DNA of 64,000 nucleotides, from contig CAYLUN010000001.1 in NCBI GenBank assembly GCA_964386865.1, positions 1 through 64,000 of the forward strand. Direction: 5' to 3'. A program made the translations under genes and the position numbers. The DNA is from CAYLUN01 sp964386865. GTDB taxonomy: Bacteria > Verrucomicrobiota > Kiritimatiellia > RFP12 > UBA1067. Below are positions 54,477-63,979 of the stretch, in pieces (within the stretch, counting starts at the first letter, position 1; every line of letters begins with the position of its first letter). The notes below the pieces were generated by a model. That model worked only from the letters and a program-made list of their open reading frames with translations, had not been told where the DNA came from and made no database searches.

Positions 54477-56871
54477 ACTGAAGCTGCACAGCCTGCTCCA
54501 GCCGCCAGTTCTCAGCCAGCGTGCCCTCGACACACCGCCACACGCCGTCCTCCGCCCGGTAGAGGCCGATGTTGAAGGCGACCTTCTTCCCCGCCTCAGG
54601 CGTGATCCCCAGCGCCTCGAACGGAAGCGCCCATTCGCCGCGCCAGCCGCTTTTCCAGTCGCCTGCGGTCTTGCCGTAGGGCTTGGCCACGAACCGCGCG
54701 GCCTGGCCCAGGCGCGCCGCCGCGTCCGCCGGCACGCCCGCGTCCGCGACGCTGGCGAGCGTGCCGTCCGCGAATCCGTGAAGCACGAACGTACCAGCGT
54801 CGCCCGCCACGCAGACCTCTGCGCCATCGTCTTTGCCCCATGCGGAGCCCGTGCGCAGTTTGCCGATGTCGAAGAGCACCACGTTCACCGCCACATACAA
54901 GTACTGGCTGTCATAGGCCAGCTCCGCAAAAGCGGGTGCGCCGCTCGCGCCCCAGCGCGTCGGCTCGCGGTCGATGCTCAGCAGCGCGCCCGGCCACTCC
55001 GCCGCGCCGATCTCGCCATCAAGCGCCGGCGGCTCCGCCGCGCGTACGACCGAGACCGGATACGTGCGCCTGGCTGGGGCCGCGGCGGCGGGCAGGGCGC
55101 CGCCGATGTCGAATGCCCGCAGCACGCCGCCTTTGCCCACGCCCGCGTGCATTACGACGTTGTTGCTCCAGGCCGTCACCGCGTTGGGCGGGCTGACCGT
55201 CACGGTGCCGGGCGCGAAAACCGTGTTTCCGACGAATGCGCAGCGCCGCGAGCGCGGAAAGGAGAGCGACATGTCGGCCTCGGCGATGAACACGTTGTCG
55301 CGGATGACGAGGTCGCTTGCGATGTGGTTGTGCACCGGCCGCTCCACGCCCACCGAGACGTTACGCTCGACCACACAGTCCTCCGCCCCCTCGTCGAGGT
55401 AATAGGAGGAGACGCCGTAGCCCTCGCCTATTTTGACCACGTCGCGCACGACGTTGCCGCGCAGGATGCACTTCTTGACGCCGCCGTAGATCGCCCCGCC
55501 GTCCTGCAGCTCGCGCATCACGCGCGAGATCAGGTTCTCCTCCACCAGGTGCCCGCCGCCGCCGAGAATGATCCCGCTGTATGGCGTGTCGTGAATCTCA
55601 TTGCGGTAGAGGTGGAACCCCTGCGGGTCGCCATCGCGCAACGCATGGTGCGCGTGGAGCGCCGTCGCGCTTGGATGGTAGGCGCCCACATGGTGGATGT
55701 GGTTGCTGGCGACCGAGCACGCGCTGCCGCCGGCCCGCACGCCGCACGCGCCGATGTCGTGAATGCGGCAGCCCTCGATCCGGCACTCCGTCAGGTTCCA
55801 CGCTTGGACGCCCTGCCCGCCCACGTTGCAGATTTCGAGGTTCTCAACCGCGCACCGGCGCACATGCGAGAGCGAGATCGCCCCGTCGTACGCGCCCGCG
55901 CCGAAGCCTGCGGGCTTGAGCGGCGTGGTCGTGGCCTGCACGGAGAACCCGCGCAACGTGATTCCCTCGGCCGGCGCCTTCGCTGTTCCGGCAAGGGAGA
56001 GCACGCGCTCCAAGGTCGGCGCGACAACCTTGGCTTTCGCCATATCTTCGCCCGGCAGCGGCCAGTAGACCACCCGGCCGGCGGCGCGGTCGAGGTACCA
56101 CTGGCCGGGCTTCGTCAGGCCTTCGCGCGTGTTGAACACGACATACTTCTTCACGCCGAACGCGCCAGCGGGCGACTTGGCTGGCGTCGCGAAATGCAGC
56201 GTCGCCGTGGCCGTGTCGTTGCTCGCGACGCCGACGAGCGATTCGTCCCACATGTGGTAGACGCGCACCTCGGCGTTGCGCACTTCGAGCGCGGCGGGGA
56301 GGTCGTTCGTGGCGTAGACGAGCGTCGACAGCTCAGCCGGCGTCGGCTTGCGCTCCCAGCCGCCGCCCACCGAGGAGAGCCACCGCACGTCGAACACGCT
56401 CCGGTGCGCAAAGGCTCCGCTTTCGGGCAGCCGGGCCCGTTCCGGCATGCGGCCGTTCACGACCAGCGCGCGGAAATCCCACGTCCCCGCTTTAACCTCC
56501 GGCAGATCGGCGCACCAGAGCTGCGCGCCGTCGCGCCGCCAACCGGTGACCGGCCGGCCGCCGTATAGCGTCACGCTGTTTGTGACGTCCGCCTCGACCG
56601 TGAGCCCGCTGTCCAGCGCGCTCAGCTCCAGCGGCTTCGCCAAATAGTAGTCGCCCGTCATGAGGACTACCCGATGCGGCCCCGCGCCCGCCTTGCGCGC
56701 CGCGTCCCGCGCGGCCGCCAGCGTGGCGAGCGGCTGCTCCCGCGTGCCAGCACGTCCGTCATCCCCTCGCGGCGAAACGAAAAATGTGCCTGCCGTGCCA
56801 CTCATGGGCAAGGCGGCGGCCATCGCCCCCGCAACAAACGCGACACCCTGAACCTGCCAGACCCGTCTCAT
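54469..56871 (-). CDS. Secreted parallel beta-helix protein with CBM9-like C-terminus
   Basis: An 800-residue exported protein. The ATG at 56871 gives a signal peptide (MRRVWQVQGVAFVAGAMAAA...) and has a GGGGGAAG SD. The start of the mature protein, 'TFFVSPRGDDGRAGTREQPL', is the usual opening of right-handed parallel beta-helix (pectate-lyase-like) proteins; the helix spans about 290-570 ('CRIEGCRIHDIGACGVRAGG', 'VVERNVSVGVERPVHNHIAS'). Residues 590-800 form a CBM9/DOMON-like sugar-binding domain ('PPALDGEIGAAEWPGALLSI', 'YDSQYLYVAVNVV'). Expected role: binding and cleavage of a polysaccharide outside the cell; the specific activity is unknown. Paralogous to the next gene upstream. Confidence 0.85.
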   Translation of the reverse strand: MRRVWQVQGVAFVAGAMAAALPMSGTAGTFFVSPRGDDGRAGTREQPLATLAAARDAARKAGAGPHRVVLMTGDYYLAKPLELSALDSGLTVEADVTNSVTLYGGRPVTGWRRDGAQLWCADLPEVKAGTWDFRALVVNGRMPERARLPESGAFAHRSVFDVRWLSSVGGGWERKPTPAELSTLVYATNDLPAALEVRNAEVRVYHMWDESLVGVASNDTATATLHFATPAKSPAGAFGVKKYVVFNTREGLTKPGQWYLDRAAGRVVYWPLPGEDMAKAKVVAPTLERVLSLAGTAKAPAEGITLRGFSVQATTTPLKPAGFGAGAYDGAISLSHVRRCAVENLEICNVGGQGVQAWNLTECRIEGCRIHDIGACGVRAGGSACSVASNHIHHVGAYHPSATALHAHHALRDGDPQGFHLYRNEIHDTPYSGIILGGGGHLVEENLISRVMRELQDGGAIYGGVKKCILRGNVVRDVVKIGEGYGVSSYYLDEGAEDCVVERNVSVGVERPVHNHIASDLVIRDNVFIAEADMSLSFPRSRRCAFVGNTVFAPGTVTVSPPNAVTAWSNNVVMHAGVGKGGVLRAFDIGGALPAAAAPARRTYPVSVVRAAEPPALDGEIGAAEWPGALLSIDREPTRWGASGAPAFAELAYDSQYLYVAVNVVLFDIGKLRTGSAWGKDDGAEVCVAGDAGTFVLHGFADGTLASVADAGVPADAAARLGQAARFVAKPYGKTAGDWKSGWRGEWALPFEALGITPEAGKKVAFNIGLYRAEDGVWRCVEGTLAENWRLEQAVQLQFK

Positions 56872-56982
56872 GCTTCCCCCTATTCTGTGCGCTCGGCACA
56901 TGCTGTTCGCCAGTCCACCCCATGCGCTTATGCAGCACCACACGCGCCCGGGTTACCGCACCGCTTTACGAGCGTGCGCCCT

Positions 56983-59900
56983 CTACCGGGATCGCAGCCG
57001 GAAGAACCCGCAGCCATTTGTGCGAACCGGAAGGGACAGCGACCACAGTTGCCCGACAACACGCGCTTCGTTCGTGACAGCGGCCCATGCCACGGGCGGC
57101 GACAAGTTCGTGGCCATGACGAGCGCGAACGCGCCCGCGTCGGTAGCCTGCCAAAACAGGTTGAGCGAGCCGCGCGAGGACGTCGCATTCAGCGCCGGCC
57201 GCTCAGGAAGAATGACCGCCGCGTCGAGCGCGAAGTCGAAGGCGATGTCGCTGCTCGCCAGGCTGCTCTGATGGATCTCGACCGCGAGCAGGTTGGTGCC
57301 GGGAACCAGCAAGCTGCGGCTGAGGGCGTTGGTGAGCCACGTGCTTTCCGCGAGGCCGCCGATGCTGGAACTCGCCGGCGTGGCGTTGGTGATGAGGCCT
57401 GCCGGCAGGTTGTCGCGCCAGACTTCGGCCCCGTTGAGGTAGACGACGGCGCCGTCATCGCGCTGCAGGCGGGCGCTCAGGCTGGCGACCGCCCCCGGGG
57501 ACGGCACGACGAACCGGTGTCTAAAATAGGTGGTCCATTGGCGGTTGTTGGCGGCGGTCGTCGCGGGCACCTGCCCGTTGGCGTCGCCGAAGCCCAGCAT
57601 GGCCGGCCCGCTGCTCCACGCCGCGTCAGCATAGGCGAGACCGCGCCAGGCCGTGCCCAGATCGTTCGTGGCGTCGCAGTACCGCCACACCGCACGACAA
57701 GGAACCAGCGACGCCGCCAGCGGCGGCAGGTAGTTCGTGAAAACCACTGGCGTTGAGGCGACGCTGCGGCCGTGCGCGTCGCGCGCGACAGCCACAAGCG
57801 CATGCGCGCCACTAGAAAGGTCGGCCCACGTCGCCGCAAAAGGCCAGCTCGCGGAGGACGCTATCGCGGCCCCGTCGCCGTAATAGTCGATGTAGAGCAG
57901 CGCGCCGTCGGGGTCGTCTGCCGCCGCCGCAACCATGATCGACGCCGCGTTGGTCGAGTTGCCTCGCGGCGCCGTGATCTCGACCGCGCGGAGTCCGTCG
58001 TTGGCCACCGGCGTGACCGTCAGCAGGAACGACTCGGTCGCGTGAAACACGCCGGTGTCGGCGGTCACCCGGATGGTCGCCACGCCCGTTTCGTCAGGCG
58101 CGGGAGTCAGCGCGAGTGTCCGGTTCGCGCCACTACCGCCCAGCACGACGCCGCCCGCCGGCAGAAGCCGCGCATTGGACGAACTGGCCGTCACCACCAG
58201 CGACTCTGCGGGAAACTCAGCATCAGAAACCGTGAAGGAGATCGGCCCAGTGGACGTGTCTTCTACGATCGCCCTGTCGCTGAGTCCCGTAACCGCCGGC
58301 GCGCGTGACTGTGGCTCTTGAAAGAAGAACGGCGGATTCGTCATGCCCAGATTGTCCACGTGGAACGTGGTCGTGCTGGTGTTCTCACTCACCCACCCGA
58401 GCCAGTTGAGGCGGCTCCAGTTCGTGCCGCCTGTGTGCAGGTTGGCGAACCACTGCGTCGCCTGCCCCGGCCGCGTTAGTCCCAGCGTCCAGCCCTGACC
58501 CGCGTAATTTGTCGTGCAGCAGGCGATTTCGACGCGCAGCCATTCGTTGGAGGGAACGCTCGCCAGGGTCACGCCTCCCACCTTGAGCTGGCACTTGTCG
58601 AACCACACTGCGGGGCCGGCCACATACGCGCCCCCCGGATAGTCACGCCACTCGTGGTACATGCGCGTGTCGGGTGCGAGGCGGATGTCGAAAGCATAGT
58701 TCAAGTTGCCGGCGAGATCCGGCAGCGCATAGTTGAAAAACGGGTAGAAGGTGTACGCCAACCCCGGCGCGTCCGTCAGCGCGAGGCTGCGCGACCCGGA
58801 GGCTGCGACGTTGGAAACGACGCCGACGCTAGCCCCGCCGACGGTGCCGTAGACGCTCGCGCTCCGGGGCGGCGCGCCGAGGCCGAGACCTTCGAAGTCT
58901 TCGCAATAATCGAAAGGCGAGTACGAGACGGGCCGCGGCAGCCTGTCCGGCTCGCTCGGCACGAGCGCCCGCGCGCGCCAGGCGGCGCCGGTCACGCCGG
59001 CGGCGTTGAAATCGAACGGATGGAAACCGACCGTCGTGACCGCCCCGGTCGTCAGGAATCGAAAGTCGCGGTTCATACCGTCCGAGAACAACGGGTCGGC
59101 GATCCTTGAGCCGAGGTCCTGCCCCTGCGCCTGCCACTGGGAGAAGGTGCTGCCAGCGAAACTGATGTTCGTGCCGCTCACCTGCCAGTAGAGGTTGCTC
59201 CGCATGAGGAAGAACTCCGTGTCAGACCACTGCGAGTAGAGCAGCGAGCCGCTGGGCCAATACACGATATTGTTCTCGAAGACAAACGAGACGTGGTTGG
59301 TCTCTTTGCGGGAGCGCTGGAGCTGGGCGGTGAGCCCGTGCGCGAAGATGTTGTTCCGTACCGCGTTGGTCTCTCCGTAGTGCTGGTGGTAGCCGCCCGT
59401 CTTGGTGTCATGCACGAGGTTGCTGGCCAGCAGGATTCCGCTGCTGCCCTCGTCGTTGTACAGGCCCCAGCCTCCGTAGGAGTAGCTGGTGATGTGGTGC
59501 ACGTAGTTCCCGTTAACCGTTGTGCCGGGGGAGATGCCGAGCGTGTAGACCGCGCCCATGTCGCTCAGCACGTCCCAGCCCAGATGGTGGATGTGGTTTC
59601 CGTCGATCCGGTTACGCACGGCCAGCGACGGGCCGTAGCCCCAGGTCCAACCCACCGAGACGCCGGTGTAGTAAAAATCCGAGATGTCGTTACGCGTGAC
59701 CCGGTTATCGAAGCTCTGGCCGATCCAGACGCCGATCGCGCCCGCGTGAATCCGGCCGCCCGCGCGGATGATGCAGTTGTCCACCGTGATCAGGCTCGTG
59801 CGGTCACTGGCGCTCGCCCGCTGGGTGGTCTCACCGATGTAGACGCCGCCGGCACCGAGGTCGTCCAGATAGCAGCGGCTGACCAGGCAGTCGCGGCAGC

Positions 59901-61038
59901 CGCGCTGGAAGCGGAGCGCGTGCCGCCCGATGTGCGCGATCTCGCAGTCGACGAACGCCACGTTGCGGGCGCCGTTGAGCGTGATGACAGACGGCAGGTC
60001 AGACTCGGCTTGATTCGAGGCGTGTCCCGCAGCCGGCAGCACGTACTGTCCGTGCTGAAAGCGAAGGCCTTGAAATGTGAGGTGCTGGACGAACTGGCCC
60101 GTGGCCGGATCGCCGGCGATCTCGATAAAGCTCTCGGTCAGCGGTGCGACCACCGCCGCCGTGTTCATGTCCTCGCCCGGCAACGGCCAGTAGCTCAGCG
60201 TGCCGTCGCGGGAAAGGAACCACTCGCCCGGCTCGTCGAGGGCGGCCGCGATGTTCTCGAGGTGGTAGCGCTGGCCCGCGCTGAACGGCCATGGGGCGCG
60301 GTTGGTGAACGTCAGCGTCTCGCCCGCATCCAAGGAGACGGGGCGGTGTCGCGAAGACTCCCAGGTGTGGTACACGACGACTGTCGCGTCCGCGAAGGCC
60401 TGCCCGGCGAGCGCGTGCAGCGGCGCCACGTCGGCGGCCGACGCCACGAACGCGCGGTTGCTTGCGGCCGCCACTGTCGCGGCGGTGAAATAATAGCCCT
60501 CGTTCGGCGAACAGGCTCTCCGCGCCCGGCGGCCGTCGACGAACAGCTGTTCAAAATACTCGGCGCCGCTCGCCACACTGGGAAGAAAAGCCTTCCAGAC
60601 ACCGCCGTCCCCGCGCGTCCAGCCGTGAATGCGCCGCCCGCCGCTGAAAACGGGACGCGCACCCGGCGCAGCCTGATACGCGATCGGGTTCGTCGGCCCG
60701 CCCGTGTCGGCGAGACCGAGCGTCAGCGGCGCGGCCAGCGCATACGTGCCGTCGCCGACCTCCACGCGCACCGGCCACTGGGAGGCGGCCGTCCCGCGGA
60801 GCCGGCGGACGGCATCTCGCGCCCCCTCCAGTGACGCCAACGGACCGTCCGTGCCCTGGGCGTTCGGCACGGCGAGCAGGCCCGTCCACGCGTCGCTGCC
60901 ATCCGAGGCAACGAAAAAGACGTTCGTCTCGGCGATTTGTGAAAGGGACTCCGACACCAGGCCAAGCGCTACGAGCGCAAGCGCTTTGAGTGACAGCCGA
61001 AAACCATTCACGTAGGGCTTGAATGCACGCCAGACCAT
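56983..61038 (-). CDS. Giant secreted parallel beta-helix protein with added beta-sandwich domains
   Basis: A 1351-residue exported protein starting at 61038 (GAGG about 6 bases upstream; signal 'SLKALALVALGLVSESLSQI'). Residues 35-110 open with 'VFFVASDGSDAWTG...'; the beta-helix runs about 280-650 ('ALRFQRGCRDCLVSRCYLDD', 'WGLYNDEGSSGILLASNLVH'). A jelly-roll module follows (about 700-900), then a cadherin/Ig-like stretch ('ISFTVSDAEFPAESLVVTAS'), a second Ig-like unit, and a galactose-binding-like domain ('SARLQRDDGAVVYLNGAEVW'). It ends with the 'MATNLSPPVAWAAV'...'FFRLRSR' module also seen in the S8 protease. Likely an extracellular polysaccharide-degrading or binding protein. Confidence 0.83.
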   Translation of the reverse strand: MVWRAFKPYVNGFRLSLKALALVALGLVSESLSQIAETNVFFVASDGSDAWTGLLAVPNAQGTDGPLASLEGARDAVRRLRGTAASQWPVRVEVGDGTYALAAPLTLGLADTGGPTNPIAYQAAPGARPVFSGGRRIHGWTRGDGGVWKAFLPSVASGAEYFEQLFVDGRRARRACSPNEGYYFTAATVAAASNRAFVASAADVAPLHALAGQAFADATVVVYHTWESSRHRPVSLDAGETLTFTNRAPWPFSAGQRYHLENIAAALDEPGEWFLSRDGTLSYWPLPGEDMNTAAVVAPLTESFIEIAGDPATGQFVQHLTFQGLRFQHGQYVLPAAGHASNQAESDLPSVITLNGARNVAFVDCEIAHIGRHALRFQRGCRDCLVSRCYLDDLGAGGVYIGETTQRASASDRTSLITVDNCIIRAGGRIHAGAIGVWIGQSFDNRVTRNDISDFYYTGVSVGWTWGYGPSLAVRNRIDGNHIHHLGWDVLSDMGAVYTLGISPGTTVNGNYVHHITSYSYGGWGLYNDEGSSGILLASNLVHDTKTGGYHQHYGETNAVRNNIFAHGLTAQLQRSRKETNHVSFVFENNIVYWPSGSLLYSQWSDTEFFLMRSNLYWQVSGTNISFAGSTFSQWQAQGQDLGSRIADPLFSDGMNRDFRFLTTGAVTTVGFHPFDFNAAGVTGAAWRARALVPSEPDRLPRPVSYSPFDYCEDFEGLGLGAPPRSASVYGTVGGASVGVVSNVAASGSRSLALTDAPGLAYTFYPFFNYALPDLAGNLNYAFDIRLAPDTRMYHEWRDYPGGAYVAGPAVWFDKCQLKVGGVTLASVPSNEWLRVEIACCTTNYAGQGWTLGLTRPGQATQWFANLHTGGTNWSRLNWLGWVSENTSTTTFHVDNLGMTNPPFFFQEPQSRAPAVTGLSDRAIVEDTSTGPISFTVSDAEFPAESLVVTASSSNARLLPAGGVVLGGSGANRTLALTPAPDETGVATIRVTADTGVFHATESFLLTVTPVANDGLRAVEITAPRGNSTNAASIMVAAAADDPDGALLYIDYYGDGAAIASSASWPFAATWADLSSGAHALVAVARDAHGRSVASTPVVFTNYLPPLAASLVPCRAVWRYCDATNDLGTAWRGLAYADAAWSSGPAMLGFGDANGQVPATTAANNRQWTTYFRHRFVVPSPGAVASLSARLQRDDGAVVYLNGAEVWRDNLPAGLITNATPASSSIGGLAESTWLTNALSRSLLVPGTNLLAVEIHQSSLASSDIAFDFALDAAVILPERPALNATSSRGSLNLFWQATDAGAFALVMATNLSPPVAWAAVTNEARVVGQLWSLSLPVRTNGCGFFRLRSR

Positions 61039-61163
61039 CGCGCCTCGCTTTTGCCAATCCTGCCTTCCATCTTCATGGCATAAGAAAGGTAGCAGGCTTA
61101 CGTCGCACACTCAAGCCGCAATCCCGCGGCCCTGCCTGCGCGCGCGTCCGAGCGGGTCGGCGG

Positions 61164-62138
61164 CTACCGCTTCGCGAGCACGATCTCAGCGCCTCCGGGA
61201 ACAGCGGCGTAGCGAACTTTGCCGCCGGCCACCGCGCACTCCGCCTTCAGGGCGCCCTGCGTGACCGCGCACGCAGCCCAGCCGGCGGGAACCTGCGTTT
61301 CGAGCGTGAGCGGCGCGTCGTAGAGCGCGGGGTCGGCGGAGCTCGTGAGCAAGACCCGAATCGCTGACGCGTCGGCCTTTACGACCTTGGCCTGAGCGCT
61401 CGAGCGCTCCGTCAGGTACTTGTGGTAGCTGATGTGATCCGTGACCCACACGTCGGCGCGGCAGGCGTCCAGTTTGTCGAGCAGCGCCGTGAACACTTCG
61501 AGCGGAATGCTCAGCCAGTCGCCGCCCACGCCGTGGAAGTCGAGGTGCCCCATGTCGCCTTTGGCGATGGCCTGATCCACCAGCGCGCAGACCGCCGCCG
61601 TGTCCTTGACGTGGAAGGGATAACTAAAAAAGGCAGGCCTTTCAATCAAGCTGTACTTCGCCAGCGCCGCTTTCTTTTCTTCCTCGGTCACCGTCCACGG
61701 CACGCCACCCGGGCGGCCGAAAGACGCCAAGAACGGCTTCTTGCGCTCCGGGTAGCAGGCGCCGATGACCTCGTGGCAGCGCACCAACTCGGCGTCCAGA
61801 TGCACGGTGTTCGTCGCGCCCGTATGCTTGAACGTGTGGTTGCCGTAGACGACGGCGGGAAGCTTCGGCAGCTCGCTCTCCCACGTCTTGCGCAGGCTTT
61901 GGAACGGCCCGTTCCCCGGGTTGATATAGAAGGTGCCCACCATGCCGCGCTTGGCCAGCTCGGGGATTGCATTCTTGACGTGGGTTTGGCAGCTGTCGTC
62001 GAACGCGAGGAAGAAGACCGCCTTCTTGCCGTCGCGCCACTTGAGCACCGCGGTCTCGCCCGGCTCCGCCGCCCGCGCCAAACCGCCCACCACCGAAGCC
62101 GCCACCGCCACGATCGCCAGCCACATGAATCCACGCAT
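61164..62138 (-). CDS. Polysaccharide deacetylase family protein, secreted
   Basis: The 324-residue protein starts at 62138 (GGAGG five bases upstream) with a signal peptide ending near 'ARAAEP'. The NodB-fold signatures are present: Asp47-Asp48 in 'LAFDDSCQTHV' and the metal-binding histidines His101 and His105 in 'YGNHTFKHTG'. 'LASFGRPGGVPW' corresponds to the RPPxG catalytic region. Such enzymes remove N- or O-acetyl groups from glycans. The C-terminal 70 residues are a small beta domain. It is 125 bases upstream of the giant beta-helix gene on the same strand, so the two may act on the same polymer. Confidence 0.88.
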   Translation of the reverse strand: MRGFMWLAIVAVAASVVGGLARAAEPGETAVLKWRDGKKAVFFLAFDDSCQTHVKNAIPELAKRGMVGTFYINPGNGPFQSLRKTWESELPKLPAVVYGNHTFKHTGATNTVHLDAELVRCHEVIGACYPERKKPFLASFGRPGGVPWTVTEEEKKAALAKYSLIERPAFFSYPFHVKDTAAVCALVDQAIAKGDMGHLDFHGVGGDWLSIPLEVFTALLDKLDACRADVWVTDHISYHKYLTERSSAQAKVVKADASAIRVLLTSSADPALYDAPLTLETQVPAGWAACAVTQGALKAECAVAGGKVRYAAVPGGAEIVLAKR

Positions 62139-62156
62139 GCCATCCTCCATTCCGCT

Positions 62157-62185
62157 ATCCGTTGAACCGCCAACCGCTCCAGCCC
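62157..62185. repeat. Short TTGAACCGCCAACCGC-type run
   Basis: The 53-base gap between the deacetylase and flavin-reductase genes includes TTGAACCGCCAACCGCTCC. A like run, TGAACCGCTGAACCGCTCC, occurs at 19064-19083. Both look like tiny expanded intergenic repeats. Confidence 0.3.
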
Positions 62186-62191
62186 CGCGAC

Positions 62192-62713
62192 CTATTTGAC
62201 ATCCGCTTGCGCGGCGCGCGCCTTCTTGAACTCCTGAAAAGCAGCCGCCGTGGCGTGCCGCATGTGGTCGCGGTAATGCCCGTACGTAAGGGGCTCACCC
62301 TCGCCCAGCTCGGCCTCCAGCACCGCACAGTGAAAGAGCGTGTGCGTGGCCATCTCGTACGTGTGGACGACCTTGCAGACATACCAGGCCGCCGAATTCT
62401 GAAGCACCGGAAGCCCGTGCTGGAACGTGTGCGGAACCAGCGGCCACTTCTGGATCTGGCGCGTGGACTGGAAGCCGAACATGGCGACCACGAACGGATC
62501 GACATCCGCGCGCAGAACCGACACGCTGAACTCGCCTGCGTCCTTGATGCACTCGTTCGTGCGGGTATGTTTCTGGCTGCACAGTATGACGGTCGCGGGA
62601 AAAGCCGTCGCCTGGATAAAGGCGTCTACAATGCACCCCGCGTGGCCCCCTTCGCAGCGGGCGCCGACCACATACAAGCCACATGAAATCGAAAACAGCG
62701 CCTTATCGTTCAT
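62192..62713 (-). CDS. Flavin reductase-like FMN-binding protein
   Basis: A 173-residue protein of the flavin-reductase-like split-barrel family, close to the FMN domain of high-molecular-weight rubredoxin (Hrb): 'ALFSISCGLYVVGARCEGGH', 'GCIVDAFIQATAFPATVILC', 'KHTRTNECIKDAGEFSVSVL'. These enzymes carry FMN and reduce flavin, nitric oxide or oxygen with NAD(P)H. No rubredoxin domain is attached. The start at 62713 (SD GGAGA) is preferred over the GTG at 62716. It lies 13 bases after ispH, so the two are co-transcribed. Confidence 0.83.
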   Translation of the reverse strand: MNDKALFSISCGLYVVGARCEGGHAGCIVDAFIQATAFPATVILCSQKHTRTNECIKDAGEFSVSVLRADVDPFVVAMFGFQSTRQIQKWPLVPHTFQHGLPVLQNSAAWYVCKVVHTYEMATHTLFHCAVLEAELGEGEPLTYGHYRDHMRHATAAAFQEFKKARAAQADVK

Positions 62714-62726
62714 CACTCCGTCTCCA

Positions 62727-63668
62727 TCACGCCGGCAGCGCCGGCAAAGCGAACACAGGCGAGTCCTCTTCGACCGCCACCCAGCTCTCCGGAACCGGAA
62801 AACCGAACCGGCCCGTCAAAACCCCAACCGCCTCGTCCAGAAACGTCTCGGGTGTGGAGGCTCCGCTGGTGACGCCGACCGCGCCGGCATCCGACCAGTC
62901 GCAGCCATCCAGCTGAGACGTTTCGCTGACCAAGAAAGACTCCGCGCCCGCGCCCCGCGCCGTTTCGACGAGCCGCTGGCTGTTGGAGCTGTTCGCCGAG
63001 CCCAGCACGACCACTCGGCCGCAGCGCCGCGCCAACATGCGCACCGCCTGCTGCCGGTTGCGCGTGGCGTAACAGATATCCGTGCTGGGCGGCACCTGCA
63101 AGTCCGGAAAGCGGCGCACGAGCGCGGCCCGCACCGAGTCGACCTGAGCCTCGCCGAGCGTCGTCTGCGTAACCACCGCAACTGGCGAGCCAGAGGCGAT
63201 ATCAAGCGACTCCACCTCTTCCACGCTTTCGACCACCCTTACGTGCTCCGGCGCCTCGCCCGCCACGCCCACGACCTCCTCGTGACGGCGGTGGCCAATG
63301 CAGACTACCGTTGCGCCCTGAGCGGCGAACCGGCGCACCTCCGCGTGAACCTTGGCCACAAACGGGCACGTCGCGTCGATCACGCGCAGCCGGCGCGCCT
63401 CCGCCTCGCGGCGCACCGAGGGTGCCACGCCGTGCGCGGAGAGCAGCAGCAGCGCCCCCTCCGGCACCTCGCCGACCGACCGCACAAACGCCAGGCCCCG
63501 GGCGGTCAGCCGGCGAACAACCTGCCGGTTGTGGACGATCTCGTTCAGGCAATAGACCGCCTCCCCTTGAAAGCGGGCCAGCGCCGCCTCGGCCGTCGCG
63601 ACCGCACGCGCCACGCCCGAGCAAAAACCGTGGGGCGACACCACAATCAGCCTTTTCGCCGCGTTCAT
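62727..63668 (-). CDS. ispH: 4-hydroxy-3-methylbut-2-enyl diphosphate reductase
   Basis: The 313-residue iron-sulfur enzyme makes IPP and DMAPP in the last step of the MEP isoprenoid pathway. All three cluster cysteines are present: Cys16 ('SPHGFCSGVARAV'), Cys101 ('IDATCPFVAKVH') and Cys199 ('DICYATRNRQQAV'). 'LNEIVHNRQVV' and 'GVTSGASTPETFLDEAV' are family signatures. The start overlaps the HNH gene's stop (ATGA) by four bases. The flavin-reductase-like gene downstream might supply electrons, although that is speculation. Confidence 0.95.
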   Translation of the reverse strand: MNAAKRLIVVSPHGFCSGVARAVATAEAALARFQGEAVYCLNEIVHNRQVVRRLTARGLAFVRSVGEVPEGALLLLSAHGVAPSVRREAEARRLRVIDATCPFVAKVHAEVRRFAAQGATVVCIGHRRHEEVVGVAGEAPEHVRVVESVEEVESLDIASGSPVAVVTQTTLGEAQVDSVRAALVRRFPDLQVPPSTDICYATRNRQQAVRMLARRCGRVVVLGSANSSNSQRLVETARGAGAESFLVSETSQLDGCDWSDAGAVGVTSGASTPETFLDEAVGVLTGRFGFPVPESWVAVEEDSPVFALPALPA

Positions 63669-63979
63669 GAGTCGCCCTCCCCGCGACCGCCGCGCTCAAG
63701 CTCCGCCAGAATCTGCTCGGCGGGCGTCAGGTACTTCTTCGCTTTATTACAGCTCAGGCAGGCGGGCACCACGTTTCCCTTCGAGCTCTCTCCGCCGCGG
63801 GCAACCGGCACGACATGGTCCATGGTCAGCGCATCGGCGCCAACCCGCTTGCCGCAGTAGTGGCACACGCCCTCCTGCAGCCGCTGCAGCCACCACGTGC
63901 TCTTGCGCAGCGCGCGGGCCTTCTCCCGCTCGCGCGCCACGTGCCGCTCGTCTTTACGAATGTCGATCCACTCGCTCAT
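63665..63979 (-). CDS. HNH endonuclease domain protein
   Basis: A 104-residue protein with a zinc-stabilised HNH fold: 'CHYCGKR', 'LTMDHVVPVARGGESSKGNV' and 'CLSCNKAKKYLTPAEQ'. The catalytic DH...N...H arrangement is complete. The basic, helical N-terminus (1-35) may bind nucleic acid. Stand-alone HNH proteins of this type are common as housekeeping genes of unknown role in PVC and other bacteria. It overlaps ispH by four bases downstream, and a possible upstream frame ends in the same way at its start. Confidence 0.87.
   Translation of the reverse strand: MSEWIDIRKDERHVAREREKARALRKSTWWLQRLQEGVCHYCGKRVGADALTMDHVVPVARGGESSKGNVVPACLSCNKAKKYLTPAEQILAELERGGRGEGDS

Noticed and set aside
54268..56568. 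766-codon open frame on the plus strand
   Set aside because: It is out of frame with tilS and antisense to the beta-helix gene; composition is typical of a shadow frame.
59293..60834. 513-codon open frame on the plus strand
   Set aside because: It is antisense to the giant beta-helix gene and shows no motif.
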